Shown here: piece after piece, positions 17,644-26,711 of the stretch
How the letters are laid out: each line of letters starts with the position of its first letter
Numbering within the stretch: position 1 is the first letter of the stretch
Source: Streptomyces sp. CB01881
GTDB lineage: Bacteria > Actinomycetota > Actinomycetes > Streptomycetales > Streptomycetaceae
Direction: 5' to 3'
Assembly (NCBI RefSeq): GCF_002953255.1
Contig: NZ_CP026498.1
Coordinates: forward strand, 8,604,904-8,668,903
DNA: 64,000 nucleotides
The notes under the pieces: model-generated
Told to the model about the DNA's origin: nothing
Databases searched by the model: none
Seen by the model: the letters and a program-made list of their open reading frames with translations, nothing else
Made by a program: the position numbers and the translations under genes

Positions 17644-17997
17644 ATGACCGTCCAGGACGAGACCACCGTCGAGAGTGGCATCCTCCTTACCGATGCCGCC
17701 GCGGCCAAGGTCAAGGGCCTGCTGGAGCAGGAGGGCCGCGACGACCTCGCTCTGCGCGTCGCCGTCCAGCCCGGTGGCTGCTCGGGCCTGCGTTACCAGC
17801 TGTTCTTCGACGAGCGTTCGCTCGACGGCGACGTGATCAAGGACTTCGACGGTGTGAAGGTCGTCACCGACCGGATGAGCGCCCCGTACCTCGGCGGCGC
17901 CACCGTCGACTTCGTGGACACCATCGAGAAGCAGGGCTTCACGATCGACAACCCGAACGCCACCGGCTCCTGCGCCTGCGGCGACTCGTTCAGCTAG
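17644..17997 (+). CDS. erpA: Iron-sulfur cluster insertion protein ErpA (A-type carrier)
   Basis: This 117-residue A-type carrier delivers Fe-S clusters to target enzymes. The three conserved cysteines are visible: one in QPGGCSGLRYQ and two in SCACGDSF at the C-terminus. ATG 17644 follows GGGAGAAAGC. It stands alone with its own upstream gap of about 245 bases. The M. tuberculosis homologue also lies next to adenosine kinase and ctaC. Nearby clients could include quinolinate synthase and the Rieske protein. Confidence 0.94.
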   Translation: MTVQDETTVESGILLTDAAAAKVKGLLEQEGRDDLALRVAVQPGGCSGLRYQLFFDERSLDGDVIKDFDGVKVVTDRMSAPYLGGATVDFVDTIEKQGFTIDNPNATGSCACGDSFS

Positions 17998-18004
17998 TCG
18001 GCAG

Positions 18005-18048
18005 ACGGCGAAGGCGGCCCCGGGAGCTCCCGGGGCCGCCTTCGCCGT
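18005..18048. terminator. Bidirectional terminator after erpA
   Basis: A perfect 21-bp stem with its centre at 18026/18027, flanked by TTT on the erpA side. It serves the convergent erpA and lipoprotein genes. Confidence 0.9.
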
Positions 18049-18072
18049 TTCCGCGGACGCGCCCGCCGGCCG

Positions 18073-18795
18073 CTACCGGCCGCTGACGTCCGGGGTCGCC
18101 GGGTCGGGCCCGACGTGCGGGTCAGCCTCCAGCGGCACCTCCTGGCCGGTCGCGAGGTCGGTCACCCCCCGGCCCGCCAGCGGCTGCTTCAGCTCCACGG
18201 ACACCGTCTGCCGCTTGGCCAGCTCGGCGCAGGCCTGCCCGGCCGGAACCGGCGCCGCCAGCGTGACCCGGACGTCCACCCGGCCCGGCTTGGACTCGTC
18301 GGCCTTCAGCGCGTACCGCTCGCAGACCCCGCCGTAGAACCAGACCGTCAGCTTGTTGCCGTCCGCCCGGTAGGAGATCGCGGGGCGGACCGCCTTCCCG
18401 GCCCCCTGCCCGTTCGGGTCCGGCTCACCGACCGCGATGCCGTTGCCCTGGGGACTGGCCGAGGGCGGCTGCGGGTCGGCCGGTTGCGCCGTCGACGAGG
18501 GCCCGGGGCCGGGCGTGAACGTCGACGGGCCGGACGACGGGGGCGTGGCCGGCGTGGTGGTGGCGGCGGAGGGCGCCGGGGAGGACGGCGAGGACGGCGT
18601 CACAGCCGCCGCCGCGGGCTGCGCCGACCCGGTGGCCGCGTCGGAGGCCGACTTGCCGCTCCCGTCGCACCCGGCCACCGTGACCGCCGCCGCCAGCACC
18701 AGACCCGCCAGGGCCGCCGCCCGCCGCCCGCGCGACCGGACCGCGGGTGCACCACCGGTGCGCCGGGGCGTCGGCTCCAGATCCAACAGATCCAT
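18073..18795 (-). CDS. Putative lipoprotein, Ser/Pro/Thr-rich
   Basis: This 240-residue protein has a basic N-region (residues 11-25), a hydrophobic core (LAGLVLAAAVTVAGC) and a lipobox ending at Cys43. Residues 50-140 are a low-complexity Ala/Pro/Ser/Thr spacer. The remaining 100 residues form a small folded domain with two conserved-looking cysteines (GGVCERYAL and GQACAEL). It should be lipid-anchored outside the membrane. ATG 18795 has GGAGG 8 bases upstream. The 28-residue cytosolic N-extension before the hydrophobic stretch is long for a lipoprotein. Function unknown. Confidence 0.8.
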   Translation of the reverse strand: MDLLDLEPTPRRTGGAPAVRSRGRRAAALAGLVLAAAVTVAGCDGSGKSASDAATGSAQPAAAAVTPSSPSSPAPSAATTTPATPPSSGPSTFTPGPGPSSTAQPADPQPPSASPQGNGIAVGEPDPNGQGAGKAVRPAISYRADGNKLTVWFYGGVCERYALKADESKPGRVDVRVTLAAPVPAGQACAELAKRQTVSVELKQPLAGRGVTDLATGQEVPLEADPHVGPDPATPDVSGR

Positions 18796-18946
18796 CTGAA
18801 CATCCTCCCGAGGGCTCAGCGGCACCGCCTCCTCGGCCGTACCGCGCGGATGTGACGTGCCCCGGACCAATCCGGTTCCCGTCCGTCCGCCGGTCCGTCC
18901 GGGACCCTCGCACCGGCCCGTCCGCGGGGCCGCCCCCGGGGCGGGT

Positions 18947-19183
18947 TCAGATACCGTATTCGGCCATCCCGGCGACCAGCCGCTGCGCCCCGGAGGAGAC
19001 CCGGAAGCCGGCCCGGGCGGGGGCGATCGGCTCGGGGCCGGTGGCCAGCAGCGGCCAGAACCGCCGGAGCTGCCGGGAGGAGTCCACCAGCGCGTCCAGG
19101 GTCTCGCCGTCCGCGTCGCCCCTCAGGGCAGGCGGAACGCGCAGGTGGGAGTGGCCGGGCTGCAAGTGGTCACTGGGCATCAT
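18947..19183 (-). CDS. Small hypothetical protein (78 aa)
   Basis: This open frame of 78 codons starts at ATG 19183 (or 19180) with GGAG 9 bases upstream. The product is polar with a basic, aromatic middle (SSRQLRRFWPLL) and no known motif. It lies between the lipoprotein and adenosine kinase genes. I recall a short gene at this place in related genomes, but the call rests mainly on the ribosome site and codon use. Confidence 0.5.
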   Translation of the reverse strand: MMPSDHLQPGHSHLRVPPALRGDADGETLDALVDSSRQLRRFWPLLATGPEPIAPARAGFRVSSGAQRLVAGMAEYGI

Positions 19184-19431
19184 CGGCGATCGCTCCGATC
19201 CACGGTGCCGCGGCCGCACTGCCACGGCTCGGACGGGGCCGGACCCGGCCCCTGGCAGCGACCCTAGGCCGACCACCCGGCCCCCACCAGAGCTACCCGG
19301 GGGTAGTACACGTTCGACGGTGGCCGGTGCCAATCCCGCCGGTCTTGCCGCCGCCCGCCCCCCGCCGGGTACCGTGAGTGGGTTCACCCCCTGTTTTTCG
19401 TGGCCACGCCGCCATCCTGAGGAGACCTTCC

Positions 19432-20409
19432 GTGCGTATCGCCGTCGCCGGCTCGATCGCCACCGACCACCTGATGACGTTCCCCGGCCGGTTCGCCGAG
19501 CAGCTCGTCGCCGAGCAGCTGCACACCGTGTCGCTGTCCTTCCTGGTCGACACCCTCGACATCCGCCGGGGCGGTGTCGCACCGAACATCGCCTTCGGCA
19601 TGGGCGTGCTCGGGCTGCGTCCGATCCTGGTCGGCGCCGCCGGTGCGGACTTCGCCGAGTACCGCAGCTGGCTGGAGCGCAACAACGTCGACTGCCAGTC
19701 GGTCCACATCTCCGAGACGCGGCACACCGCCCGTTTCATGTGCACCACGGACGAGGACCACAACCAGATCGCCTCGTTCTACACCGGGGCGATGGCCGAG
19801 GCCCGCAACATCGAGCTGAAGCCGATCGTCGACCGCGTCGGCGGCCTGGACCTCGTGTTGATCGGTGCCGACGACCCGCAGGGCATGGTCCGCCACACCC
19901 AGGAGTGCCGCACCCGCGGCTACGCCTTCGCGGCCGACCCCTCCCAGCAGCTGGCCCGCCTGGACGGCGAGGACATCCGGGAGATCGTCGACGGCGCCGC
20001 CTACCTCTTCACCAACGAGTACGAGGCCGCGCTGATCGAGAGCAAGACCGGCTGGGACGCCGACGAGCTCCTCACCCGGGTCGGCACCCGGGTCACCACC
20101 CTCGGCAGCAAGGGCGTGCGGATCGACCGCAAGGGCGAGCCCCCGGTGATCGTCGGCTGCGCCCCCGAGGACTCCAAGGTCGACCCGACCGGTGTCGGCG
20201 ACGCCTTCCGCGCCGGCTTCCTGGCGGGCCTCTCCTGGGAGCTGGACCTGGAGCGCTCGGCCCAGCTCGGCTGCATGCTGGCCACCCTGGTGATCGAGAC
20301 CGTCGGCACCCAGGAGTACGAGCTGCGCCCCGCCACCTTCCTGGAGCGCTTCGAGGGCGCCTACGGCGCCGAGGCCGCCGCCGAGATCCGCGCACACCTG
20401 GTCAAGTAG
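19432..20409 (+). CDS. adoK: Adenosine kinase, PfkB family
   Basis: This 325-residue ribokinase-fold enzyme closely resembles mycobacterial adenosine kinase AdoK, including the start VRIAVAGSIATDHLMTFPGR, the segment RGGVAPNIAF and the block ISETRHTARFMCTTD. The PfkB motif DPTGVGDAFRAG carries the catalytic Asp. It would phosphorylate adenosine to AMP for purine salvage; automatic annotation often says carbohydrate kinase. GTG 19432 has GGAG 7 bases upstream. It is convergent with the desulfurase fusion gene, and close to ctaC as in M. tuberculosis. Confidence 0.88.
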   Translation: MRIAVAGSIATDHLMTFPGRFAEQLVAEQLHTVSLSFLVDTLDIRRGGVAPNIAFGMGVLGLRPILVGAAGADFAEYRSWLERNNVDCQSVHISETRHTARFMCTTDEDHNQIASFYTGAMAEARNIELKPIVDRVGGLDLVLIGADDPQGMVRHTQECRTRGYAFAADPSQQLARLDGEDIREIVDGAAYLFTNEYEAALIESKTGWDADELLTRVGTRVTTLGSKGVRIDRKGEPPVIVGCAPEDSKVDPTGVGDAFRAGFLAGLSWELDLERSAQLGCMLATLVIETVGTQEYELRPATFLERFEGAYGAEAAAEIRAHLVK

Positions 20410-20443
20410 CCCGCGGGCCCGTGCGGCAGGCCGGCCGGCAGGC

Positions 20444-21868
20444 TCAGGCCGTGCGCCGCACCAGGTAGGCCGAGCCCCGGTCGCCGCCGTACCCGGCGGC
20501 CGGGGCCTCGCCCAGGTACTCCTGCCCGCGCATCCCGCACCAGGCCGGGATGTCCAGCCGGGCGGCCTCGTCGTCCGCCAGCACGGCGACCGTCCCGCCC
20601 GGCGGCACCTCGCCGATCCGCCTGGCCAGCTCGATGACGGGCAGCGGGCACCGCTTGCCGAGCGCGTCGACGACGAGCGCCGGCGTCTCCTCCTCCGGCC
20701 GCGTCTCCTCCTCGGGCCGCGCGGCCGCCGCCGGCGCGGGCAGGTCCAGCCCGAGCGGGGCACGGACCCGGGCCACCACGTCCGGCAGGACGGTGAGGAA
20801 CCGCTCGACGTCCGCCTCGGCCGCCCCGAACGGCAGCGAGACCCGGACGTTGCCCTCGGTGAGCACGCCCATCGCCGCCAGCACATGGCTCGGCGTCAGG
20901 GTGGAGGAGGTGCAGGACGAGCCCGAGGAGACCGCGAAGCCGGCCCGGTCCAGCTCGGTCAGCAGCACCTCGCCGTCCACGTACAGGCAGGAGAAGGTGA
21001 CGAGGTGCGGCAGCCGCCGTACCGGGTCGCCGACCACCTCCACCTCCGGCACCAACCCGGGCACCCGGGCCCGGATCCGTTCGACCAGGGCGTGCAGCCG
21101 GGCGTTCTCCCGGTCGGCCTCGGCCCGGACGGCCCGCAGCGAGGCGGCCGCGGCCACGATCGCCGGGACGTTGACGTACCCCGGCACCCGGCCGCCCTCG
21201 CGCTCGTCGGCCGGCAGCGGCGAGGCGTACCGGACGCCCTTGCGCACCGCCAGCACCCCGACCCCGGCGGGCCCGCCCCACTTGTGGGCACTGGCCGTCA
21301 GCAGGGACCAGCCCGCCGGGACGTCCAGCCGCCCGGCGCTCTGCGCGGCGTCCACCAGCAGCGGCACGTCGCCGCAGAGCCCGGCCGTCTCGGCCACCGG
21401 CTGCACCGTACCCACCTCGTGGTTGGCCGACTGCAGCACGGCGAGCGCGGTGTCCGGCCGCAGCGCCGCCGCGAACTCCTCGGGGGCGACCCGCCCGTGG
21501 CGGTCCACCGGGACCACCGAGACGCTGCCGCCGGCGGCCTCGTGCCGCTCGGCGGTGTGCAGCACGCTGGAGTGCTCGACGGCGGAGTGCACCAGGTGCC
21601 CGCCCCGCCGCCGGTGCCCGGCCAGCGCGCCGAGCACGCCCAGCTGCACCGCCTGCGTGCCGCTCGCCGTGAACGCGATCTCGTCCGGCCGGGCGCCGAG
21701 CACCCCGGCGACCGTCTCGCGGGCGGCGTCCAGCAGCATCCGGGCCTGCCGGCCGGAGCGGTAGAGCCGTGCGGGGTCGGCCCAGCCCTCGTCCAGGGCG
21801 GCGGTCAGCGCCTGCCGTGCGACGGGGTGGAGCGGTGCGGTGGAGGCCACATCGAAGTACACGGTCAC
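20444..21868 (-). CDS. Cysteine desulfurase fused to a TusA-type sulfurtransferase
   Basis: This 474-residue fusion has an N-terminal NifS/IscS-like class V domain (1-375) with the PLP lysine in TASAHKWGGPAGVG and a candidate persulfide cysteine in SSGSSCTSS. After an acidic repeat linker (PEEETRPEEETP), the C-terminal TusA domain (about 400-474) has the CPxP motif in KRCPLPVIEL. It would remove sulfur from cysteine and hand it to its own TusA domain. Known actinobacterial homologues exist, but the acceptor is not known to me. The start is uncertain: GTG 21868 is used; upstream in-frame starts would include a rare TTA codon. It is divergent from ctaC. Confidence 0.88.
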   Translation of the reverse strand: MTVYFDVASTAPLHPVARQALTAALDEGWADPARLYRSGRQARMLLDAARETVAGVLGARPDEIAFTASGTQAVQLGVLGALAGHRRRGGHLVHSAVEHSSVLHTAERHEAAGGSVSVVPVDRHGRVAPEEFAAALRPDTALAVLQSANHEVGTVQPVAETAGLCGDVPLLVDAAQSAGRLDVPAGWSLLTASAHKWGGPAGVGVLAVRKGVRYASPLPADEREGGRVPGYVNVPAIVAAAASLRAVRAEADRENARLHALVERIRARVPGLVPEVEVVGDPVRRLPHLVTFSCLYVDGEVLLTELDRAGFAVSSGSSCTSSTLTPSHVLAAMGVLTEGNVRVSLPFGAAEADVERFLTVLPDVVARVRAPLGLDLPAPAAAARPEEETRPEEETPALVVDALGKRCPLPVIELARRIGEVPPGGTVAVLADDEAARLDIPAWCGMRGQEYLGEAPAAGYGGDRGSAYLVRRTA

Positions 21869-22230
21869 ATTTAACGACACACCCGGGCGTATTCCAGCCG
21901 CCTTCCCGCGCTCACCAGCCGTCAGTCGATCAACCCGAATGTCCGATTCGTCCGCACCCGACGGACCGTCACCCACGTTGCCCGAGGTCATCCCCCGGTC
22001 GGGTGTACGGACCTCGAATGCCTACGATGACCTGCGGCGCAGCCCTTGCCGGGCCTGATCGGGCGACCGGGCGGCGCGTTACCGGGACCTGCCCGTCAGC
22101 AGCGCATAAGGCTGGAGTAGGGTTTGGCCCGCATAAGCATTCAAACCGTGCCCGTGGACGGGTCGCCGGGGAGGTTCACAATCCTCCGCGGGGCGACGCG
22201 AAGGCGGGCGAGACTTCGGGAAGGCGCTAC
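21869..22230. other. 362-bp divergent region, desulfurase fusion / ctaC
   Basis: No gene is supported. It contains the leaders of both divergent genes. A GCATAAG heptamer occurs twice (22104 and 22131) on the ctaC side, and a GGTTTGG near 22121 could be part of the ctaC promoter. I could not identify a known operator such as a Rex site. Confidence 0.4.
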
Positions 22231-23080
22231 GTGAGTCCCAACGGCTCCGACCGCTCGCCGCGGCGCACGATGCGGCGGAAGCTGCCTCAGGCGCTGGCAC
22301 TGGGCCTCGTCATCGCGACCCGGCTGCTCGGCCAACGACCTCCCCAGGCTTGGCATGCCAAGCCCCGTCACCGTGGAAGGGCCCCTGGTCCTCCACATGT
22401 GGCAGGGGTCCTGGATCGCGGCACTGGTGGTCGGCGCACTGATGTGGGGTCTGATCATCTGGAGCGTGATCTTCCACCGGCGCAGCCGCACCGGTGTGCA
22501 GATCCCCCCGCAGACCCGGTACAACGTGCCCATCGAGGCGCTTTACACCGCGGTCCCCATCATCATCGTCTCGGTTCTCTTCTACTTCGTCGCCCGCGAC
22601 GAGTCGAGGCTGACCTCCGTCTCCGAGAAGCCCCAGCACACGGTCAACGTGGTGGGCTTCCAGTGGAGCTGGGCGTTCAACTACGAGAACACCGAGAACC
22701 CCGACCCGGCCAACAAGGACGCCGCGTACGACGTGGGCACTCCCGCGGAGATGCCGACGCTGTGGCTGCCGGTCAACGAGTCGGTGCAGTTCCGGCTGAC
22801 CTCGCGTGATGTCATCCACGACTTCTGGCCCATCAACTTCCTGATGAAGATGGACGTCGTGCCGGGCGTGGTGAACACGTTCGAGGTCACCCCGAACGTC
22901 AAGGGCGAGTACGACGGCAAGTGCGCCGAGCTCTGCGGCGTCGACCACTCGCGCATGCTGTTCAAGGTCAAGGTCGTCGACCGCGCCGACTACGACAAGC
23001 ACCTGGCGGACCTGCGGGCCAAGGGCCAGACCGGCGCGTTGCCCTCCGGCATCACGACCATGGGAAGTGAAGAGAAGTGA
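22231..23080 (+). pseudogene. ctaC: Cytochrome c oxidase subunit II, frameshifted in the signal peptide
   Basis: Subunit II of the aa3 oxidase takes electrons from cytochrome c to the CuA site outside the membrane. It starts at GTG 22231 behind GGAAGG. The N-terminus (MRRKLPQALALGLVIAT) runs into an extra C in the run 22319-22321. Removing one C restores ATGCSAND, a proper lipobox, and joins the frame that continues to 23080 (282 codons in all). The second part shows two membrane helices and the complete CuA site in GKCAELCGVDHSRMLF, with FQWSWAFNY upstream. Its stop overlaps the ctaD start (GTGA). As sequenced the gene is broken; a sequencing error is more likely than a real loss. Confidence 0.9.
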
Positions 23081-24847
23081 CCATCCTCAACGAGCCCGCC
23101 GCGGCCGGCGGGGGCGCCGGGGCCGTCACGGTCGGGGCGCAGCGGACCCGGAAGCCGGGTTCGACCATCATCAAGTGGCTGACCACCACGGACCACAAGA
23201 CGATCGGCACGCTCTACCTGGGCACGTCGTTCGCCTTCTTCCTGATCGGCGGCATCCTCGCGCTGGTCATGCGCGCCGAGCTCGCTCGTCCCGGGACCCA
23301 GATCCTGTCGAACGAGCAGTTCAACCAGGCGTTCACGATGCACGGCACGATCATGCTGCTGATGTTCGCGACGCCGCTGTTCGCCGGCTTCGCGAACTGG
23401 ATCATGCCGCTTCAGATCGGCGCCCCGGACGTGGCGTTCCCGCGTCTGAACATGTTCGCGTACTGGCTGTACCTCTTCGGTTCGACCATCGCGGTGGCCG
23501 GCTTCGTCACCCCGCAGGGTGCGGCCGACTTCGGCTGGTTCGCCTACTCCCCGCTGTCGGACGCCGTCCGTTCGCCGGGTGTCGGCGCCGACATGTGGAT
23601 CATGGGCCTGGCCTTCTCCGGCTTCGGCACGATCCTCGGTGCGGTCAACTTCATCACCACGATCATCTGCATGCGCGCCCCCGGCATGACGATGTTCCGG
23701 ATGTCGATCTTCGTCTGGAACGTCCTGCTGACCGCCGTGCTGGTCCTGCTGGCCTTCCCGGTGCTGGCCGCCGCGCTGTTCGCCCTGGAGGCGGACCGCA
23801 AATTCGGGGCACACGTCTTCGACCCGGCCAACGGAGGGGCGCTGCTCTGGCAGCACCTGTTCTGGTTCTTCGGCCACCCCGAGGTGTACATCATCGCGCT
23901 GCCGTTCTTCGGCATCGTGTCGGAGATCATCCCGGTCTTCAGCCGCAAGCCGATGTTCGGCTACTCCGGCCTGATCGCGGCCACCATCGCGATCGCCGGT
24001 CTGTCCGTGACCGTGTGGGCCCACCACATGTACGTGACCGGACAGGTGCTGCTGCCGTTCTTCTCCTTCATGACCTTCCTGATCGCGGTCCCGACCGGTG
24101 TGAAGTTCTTCAACTGGGTCGGCACCATGTGGAAGGGCTCGCTGAGCTTCGAGACGCCGATGCTCTGGACGGTCCCTGGTCACCTTCCTCTTCGGTGGTC
24201 TGACGGGTGTTCTGCTCGCCTCCCCGCCGATCGACTTCCACGTCTCGGACTCGTACTTCGTCGTCGCCCACTTCCACTACGTGGTCTTCGGCACCGTCGT
24301 CTTCGCGATGTTCGCCGGCTTCCACTTCTGGTGGCCGAAGATGACCGGCAAGCTGCTGGACGAGCGCCTCGGCAAGATCACCTTCTGGACGCTGTTCATC
24401 GGCTTCCACACCACCTTCCTGGTGCAGCACTGGCTCGGCGCGGAGGGCATGCCCCGCCGCTACGCCGACTACCTGGCCGCCGACGGTTTCACCACCCTGA
24501 ACACCGTCTCGACCATCGGCTCGTTCCTGCTCGGCCTGTCGATCCTGCCGTTCCTCTACAACGTCTGGAAGACCGCCAAGTACGGCGAGAAGGTCGAGGT
24601 CGACGACCCGTGGGGCTACGGCCGCTCGCTGGAGTGGGCGACCTCCTGCCCGCCGCCGCGGCACAACTTCCTCACGCTGCCCCGGATCCGCTCCGAATCC
24701 CCGGCCTTCGACCTCCACTACCCGGAGATCGCCGCGCTGGACTACCTGGAGAACCACGGTGAGCCGGCCAAGCACCTCGCCGGCGTGACCCCGGCCAAGT
24801 ACGACGCCCCGCAGCTGGGCAAGGGCAAGAAGGAAGGCGACGCCTGA
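23077..24847 (+). pseudogene. ctaD: Cytochrome c oxidase subunit I, frameshifted by a small deletion
   Basis: Subunit I holds heme a, heme a3 and CuB and pumps protons. It begins at GTG 23077, overlapping the ctaC stop by 3 bases. Heme and CuB ligands are visible: MHGTIMLLM, WFFGHPEVYI and AHHMYVTGQ in the first part, VVAHFHYVVFG in the second. Translation is intact to TPMLWTV, then at 24174-24176 about 5 bases appear missing: the family sequence continues Gly-Phe-Leu-Val-Thr-Phe, whereas only Leu-Val-Thr-Phe is encoded, in another frame. From there the correct frame runs to 24847. Restored length is about 591 residues, normal for streptomycetes. Confidence 0.9.
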
Positions 24848-25263
24848 TGAAGGAACAGGGCAAGATCTTCCTCGGCTTCGCGGTCTTCATCCTCGTGATG
24901 GCGATCACCTACGGCCTGTGGACGAACCACTCCGAGCACGGGATCGAGGCCGCCGGTACCACCGCGCTGTTCCTCGCCTTCGCGCTGTGCGCCTTCATCG
25001 GGTACTACCTCGCCTTCACCGCCCGCCGGGTGGACAGCGGCGCCGGTGACAACCCCGAGGCCGAGGTCGCGGACGACTCCGGCGAGCTGGGCTTCTTCGC
25101 CCCGCACAGCTGGCAGCCGCTCTCGCTGGCCATCGGTGGCGCGCTCGCCTTCATGGGCGTGATCTTCGGCTGGTGGCTGCTGTACTGGTCGATCCCGGTC
25201 ATCCTGATCGGCCTCTTCGGCTGGGTCTTCGAGTTCTACCGGGGCGAGAACCAGAACCAGTAG
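24847..25263 (+). CDS. ctaF: Cytochrome c oxidase subunit IV, actinobacterial type
   Basis: This 138-residue membrane protein with four hydrophobic helices (residues about 7-27, 37-58, 95-112 and 115-130) matches the actinobacterial aa3 oxidase subunit CtaF. It stabilises the oxidase in the bc1-aa3 supercomplex. The ATG at 24847 overlaps the ctaD stop by one base (TGATG), so the two are translationally coupled. It is last of ctaC-ctaD-ctaF and followed by a terminator. Confidence 0.92.
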   Translation: MKEQGKIFLGFAVFILVMAITYGLWTNHSEHGIEAAGTTALFLAFALCAFIGYYLAFTARRVDSGAGDNPEAEVADDSGELGFFAPHSWQPLSLAIGGALAFMGVIFGWWLLYWSIPVILIGLFGWVFEFYRGENQNQ

Positions 25264-25280
25264 GTCCTCCCCCTCTCGCA

Positions 25281-25316
25281 CAGGGCCGGGCATCCCGCAC
25301 GGGGTGCCCGGCCCTG
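25281..25316 (+). terminator. Terminator of ctaC-ctaD-ctaF
   Basis: A 16-bp stem with one G-T pair (25281-25296 with 25301-25316, loop GCAC) lies 17 bases after the ctaF stop. Confidence 0.8.
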
Positions 25317-25433
25317 TTGCGTCCCCGGAGTGAGGCCCTCACTCCGGTGGGTCAACTGCGGGTCCCCCGGATGTCGCTCTTCCACCTCTCGTTCCTACGA
25401 TCTGATCAATCGTGCGAACCCTCGGAGGCGGTC

Positions 25434-26693
25434 ATGGCCGACAGGCACGGAATCGCAGGTATCGGCAGCATCTCGCTGGCCCTCGCAGTGCTGGCCCCGC
25501 TGGCCGCCTGCACATCCGGCGGGGACGGCGCCGTGGGCACCGTCCACAAGGTCGACGCGGCACCGCTGGTGCACCTCTCCGCCGAGGGCAAGGTGGACCC
25601 GTCCCAGCCCGTCACGGTGACCGCCGTGCCCGGCAGCCGGCTCACCGACGTCACGGTGCTCGGCCCGGACGGCCGGGTGGTGGCCGGGAAGCTCTCGGAG
25701 GACCAGCGCAGCTGGCAGACCACCGGGCGCCTCAAGGCGGCCACCGACTACACCGTCAGGATCGCCGCCGACGACGGCAACGGCGGCCGCGGCGAGACCA
25801 CCGCGGGCTTCTCCACCCTCGCCGCGCAGCGGCTGCTCACGGCCAAGCTCGGCCCGGACTCCTCCGGCAGCGGCCTCTACGGTGTCGGCCAGCCGCTCAC
25901 CGTGCAGCTCTCCGAGGCGGTGAAGGACCCGCAGGCCCGCCAGGAGGTCGAGCGCGGGCTGACCGTCACCTCGCAGCCCGCCGTCACCGGCGGCTGGTAC
26001 TGGGTGGACGACAAGAACCTGCACTTCCGCCCCGAGGAGTACTGGCCGGCCGGGACGACGGTCAGCCTGGCCTTCGACACCACCGGCAGCCGGATATCCG
26101 ACGGCCTGTACGGCGGCGACCGTGCCGCCCTGGCCCTGCGGATCGGTGAGCGGGTCGAGTCGGTGGTGGACGCCGCCGCCCACGAGCTCACCCTCAAGCG
26201 CGCCGGCGAGGTCGTCCGGACGATCCCGGTGACCACCGGCAAGCCCGGCTTCGACACCCGCAACGGCGTCAAGGTGGTGCTCGGCCAGGAGCGCCAGGTG
26301 CGGATGAGCGGCGAGACGATCGGCATAGCCGCCGGCAGCTCGGAGTCCTACGACCTCAACGTGGAGTGGGCCACCCGGGTGACCTGGAGCGGCGAGTACG
26401 TGCACGCCGCACCCTGGTCGGTGGGTTCGCAGGGCGTCGCGAACGTCAGCCACGGTTGTACCGGCATGAGCACCGAGAACGCCAAGTGGTTCTACGACAA
26501 CACCCGGGTCGGCGACCTGGTGACGGTGGTCAACAGCCAGGGCGCCGGCATGGAGCCGTTCGGCAACGGCTTCGGGGACTGGAACGTCACCTGGACCGAC
26601 TGGGTCAAGCACAGCGCCCTCGGACAGCCCGTCAGCACGACCCCGCCGGCCTCCCGGGCCCCCGCCAGCGGGATCATCCGCCCGGAGATCTGA
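25434..26693 (+). CDS. L,D-transpeptidase lipoprotein with Ig-like domain
   Basis: This 419-residue cell-wall enzyme has a lipoprotein signal (LALAVLAPLAAC, lipid Cys26). It has Ig-like or BIg-type beta domains (about 45-260) and a YkuD catalytic domain (about 265-385). The active site is in NVSHGCTGMSTENAKWFYDN (His, Gly and the nucleophile Cys). It makes 3-3 crosslinks in peptidoglycan outside the membrane. ATG 25434 has GGAGG 5 bases upstream. The domain order matches mycobacterial LdtMt2-like enzymes. It is a single gene between ctaF and a convergent GntR regulator. Confidence 0.92.
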   Translation: MADRHGIAGIGSISLALAVLAPLAACTSGGDGAVGTVHKVDAAPLVHLSAEGKVDPSQPVTVTAVPGSRLTDVTVLGPDGRVVAGKLSEDQRSWQTTGRLKAATDYTVRIAADDGNGGRGETTAGFSTLAAQRLLTAKLGPDSSGSGLYGVGQPLTVQLSEAVKDPQARQEVERGLTVTSQPAVTGGWYWVDDKNLHFRPEEYWPAGTTVSLAFDTTGSRISDGLYGGDRAALALRIGERVESVVDAAAHELTLKRAGEVVRTIPVTTGKPGFDTRNGVKVVLGQERQVRMSGETIGIAAGSSESYDLNVEWATRVTWSGEYVHAAPWSVGSQGVANVSHGCTGMSTENAKWFYDNTRVGDLVTVVNSQGAGMEPFGNGFGDWNVTWTDWVKHSALGQPVSTTPPASRAPASGIIRPEI

Positions 26694-26695
26694 CG

Positions 26696-26709
26696 GCCCC
26701 CGCGGGGGC
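26696..26709. terminator. Short bidirectional hairpin, L,D-transpeptidase / GntR
   Basis: GCCCCCGCGGGGGC is a perfect 14-base palindrome filling the 18-base gap between the two convergent stops. Confidence 0.5.
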
Positions 26710-26711
26710 GT

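Noticed and set aside
22355..23080. ctaC as a short protein starting at ATG 22355
   Set aside because: This start would drop the conserved signal peptide found just upstream in the shifted frame; a frameshift explains both pieces.
24281..24847. Separate small membrane protein gene inside ctaD
   Set aside because: Its sequence is the C-terminal third of subunit I, shifted by a deletion.
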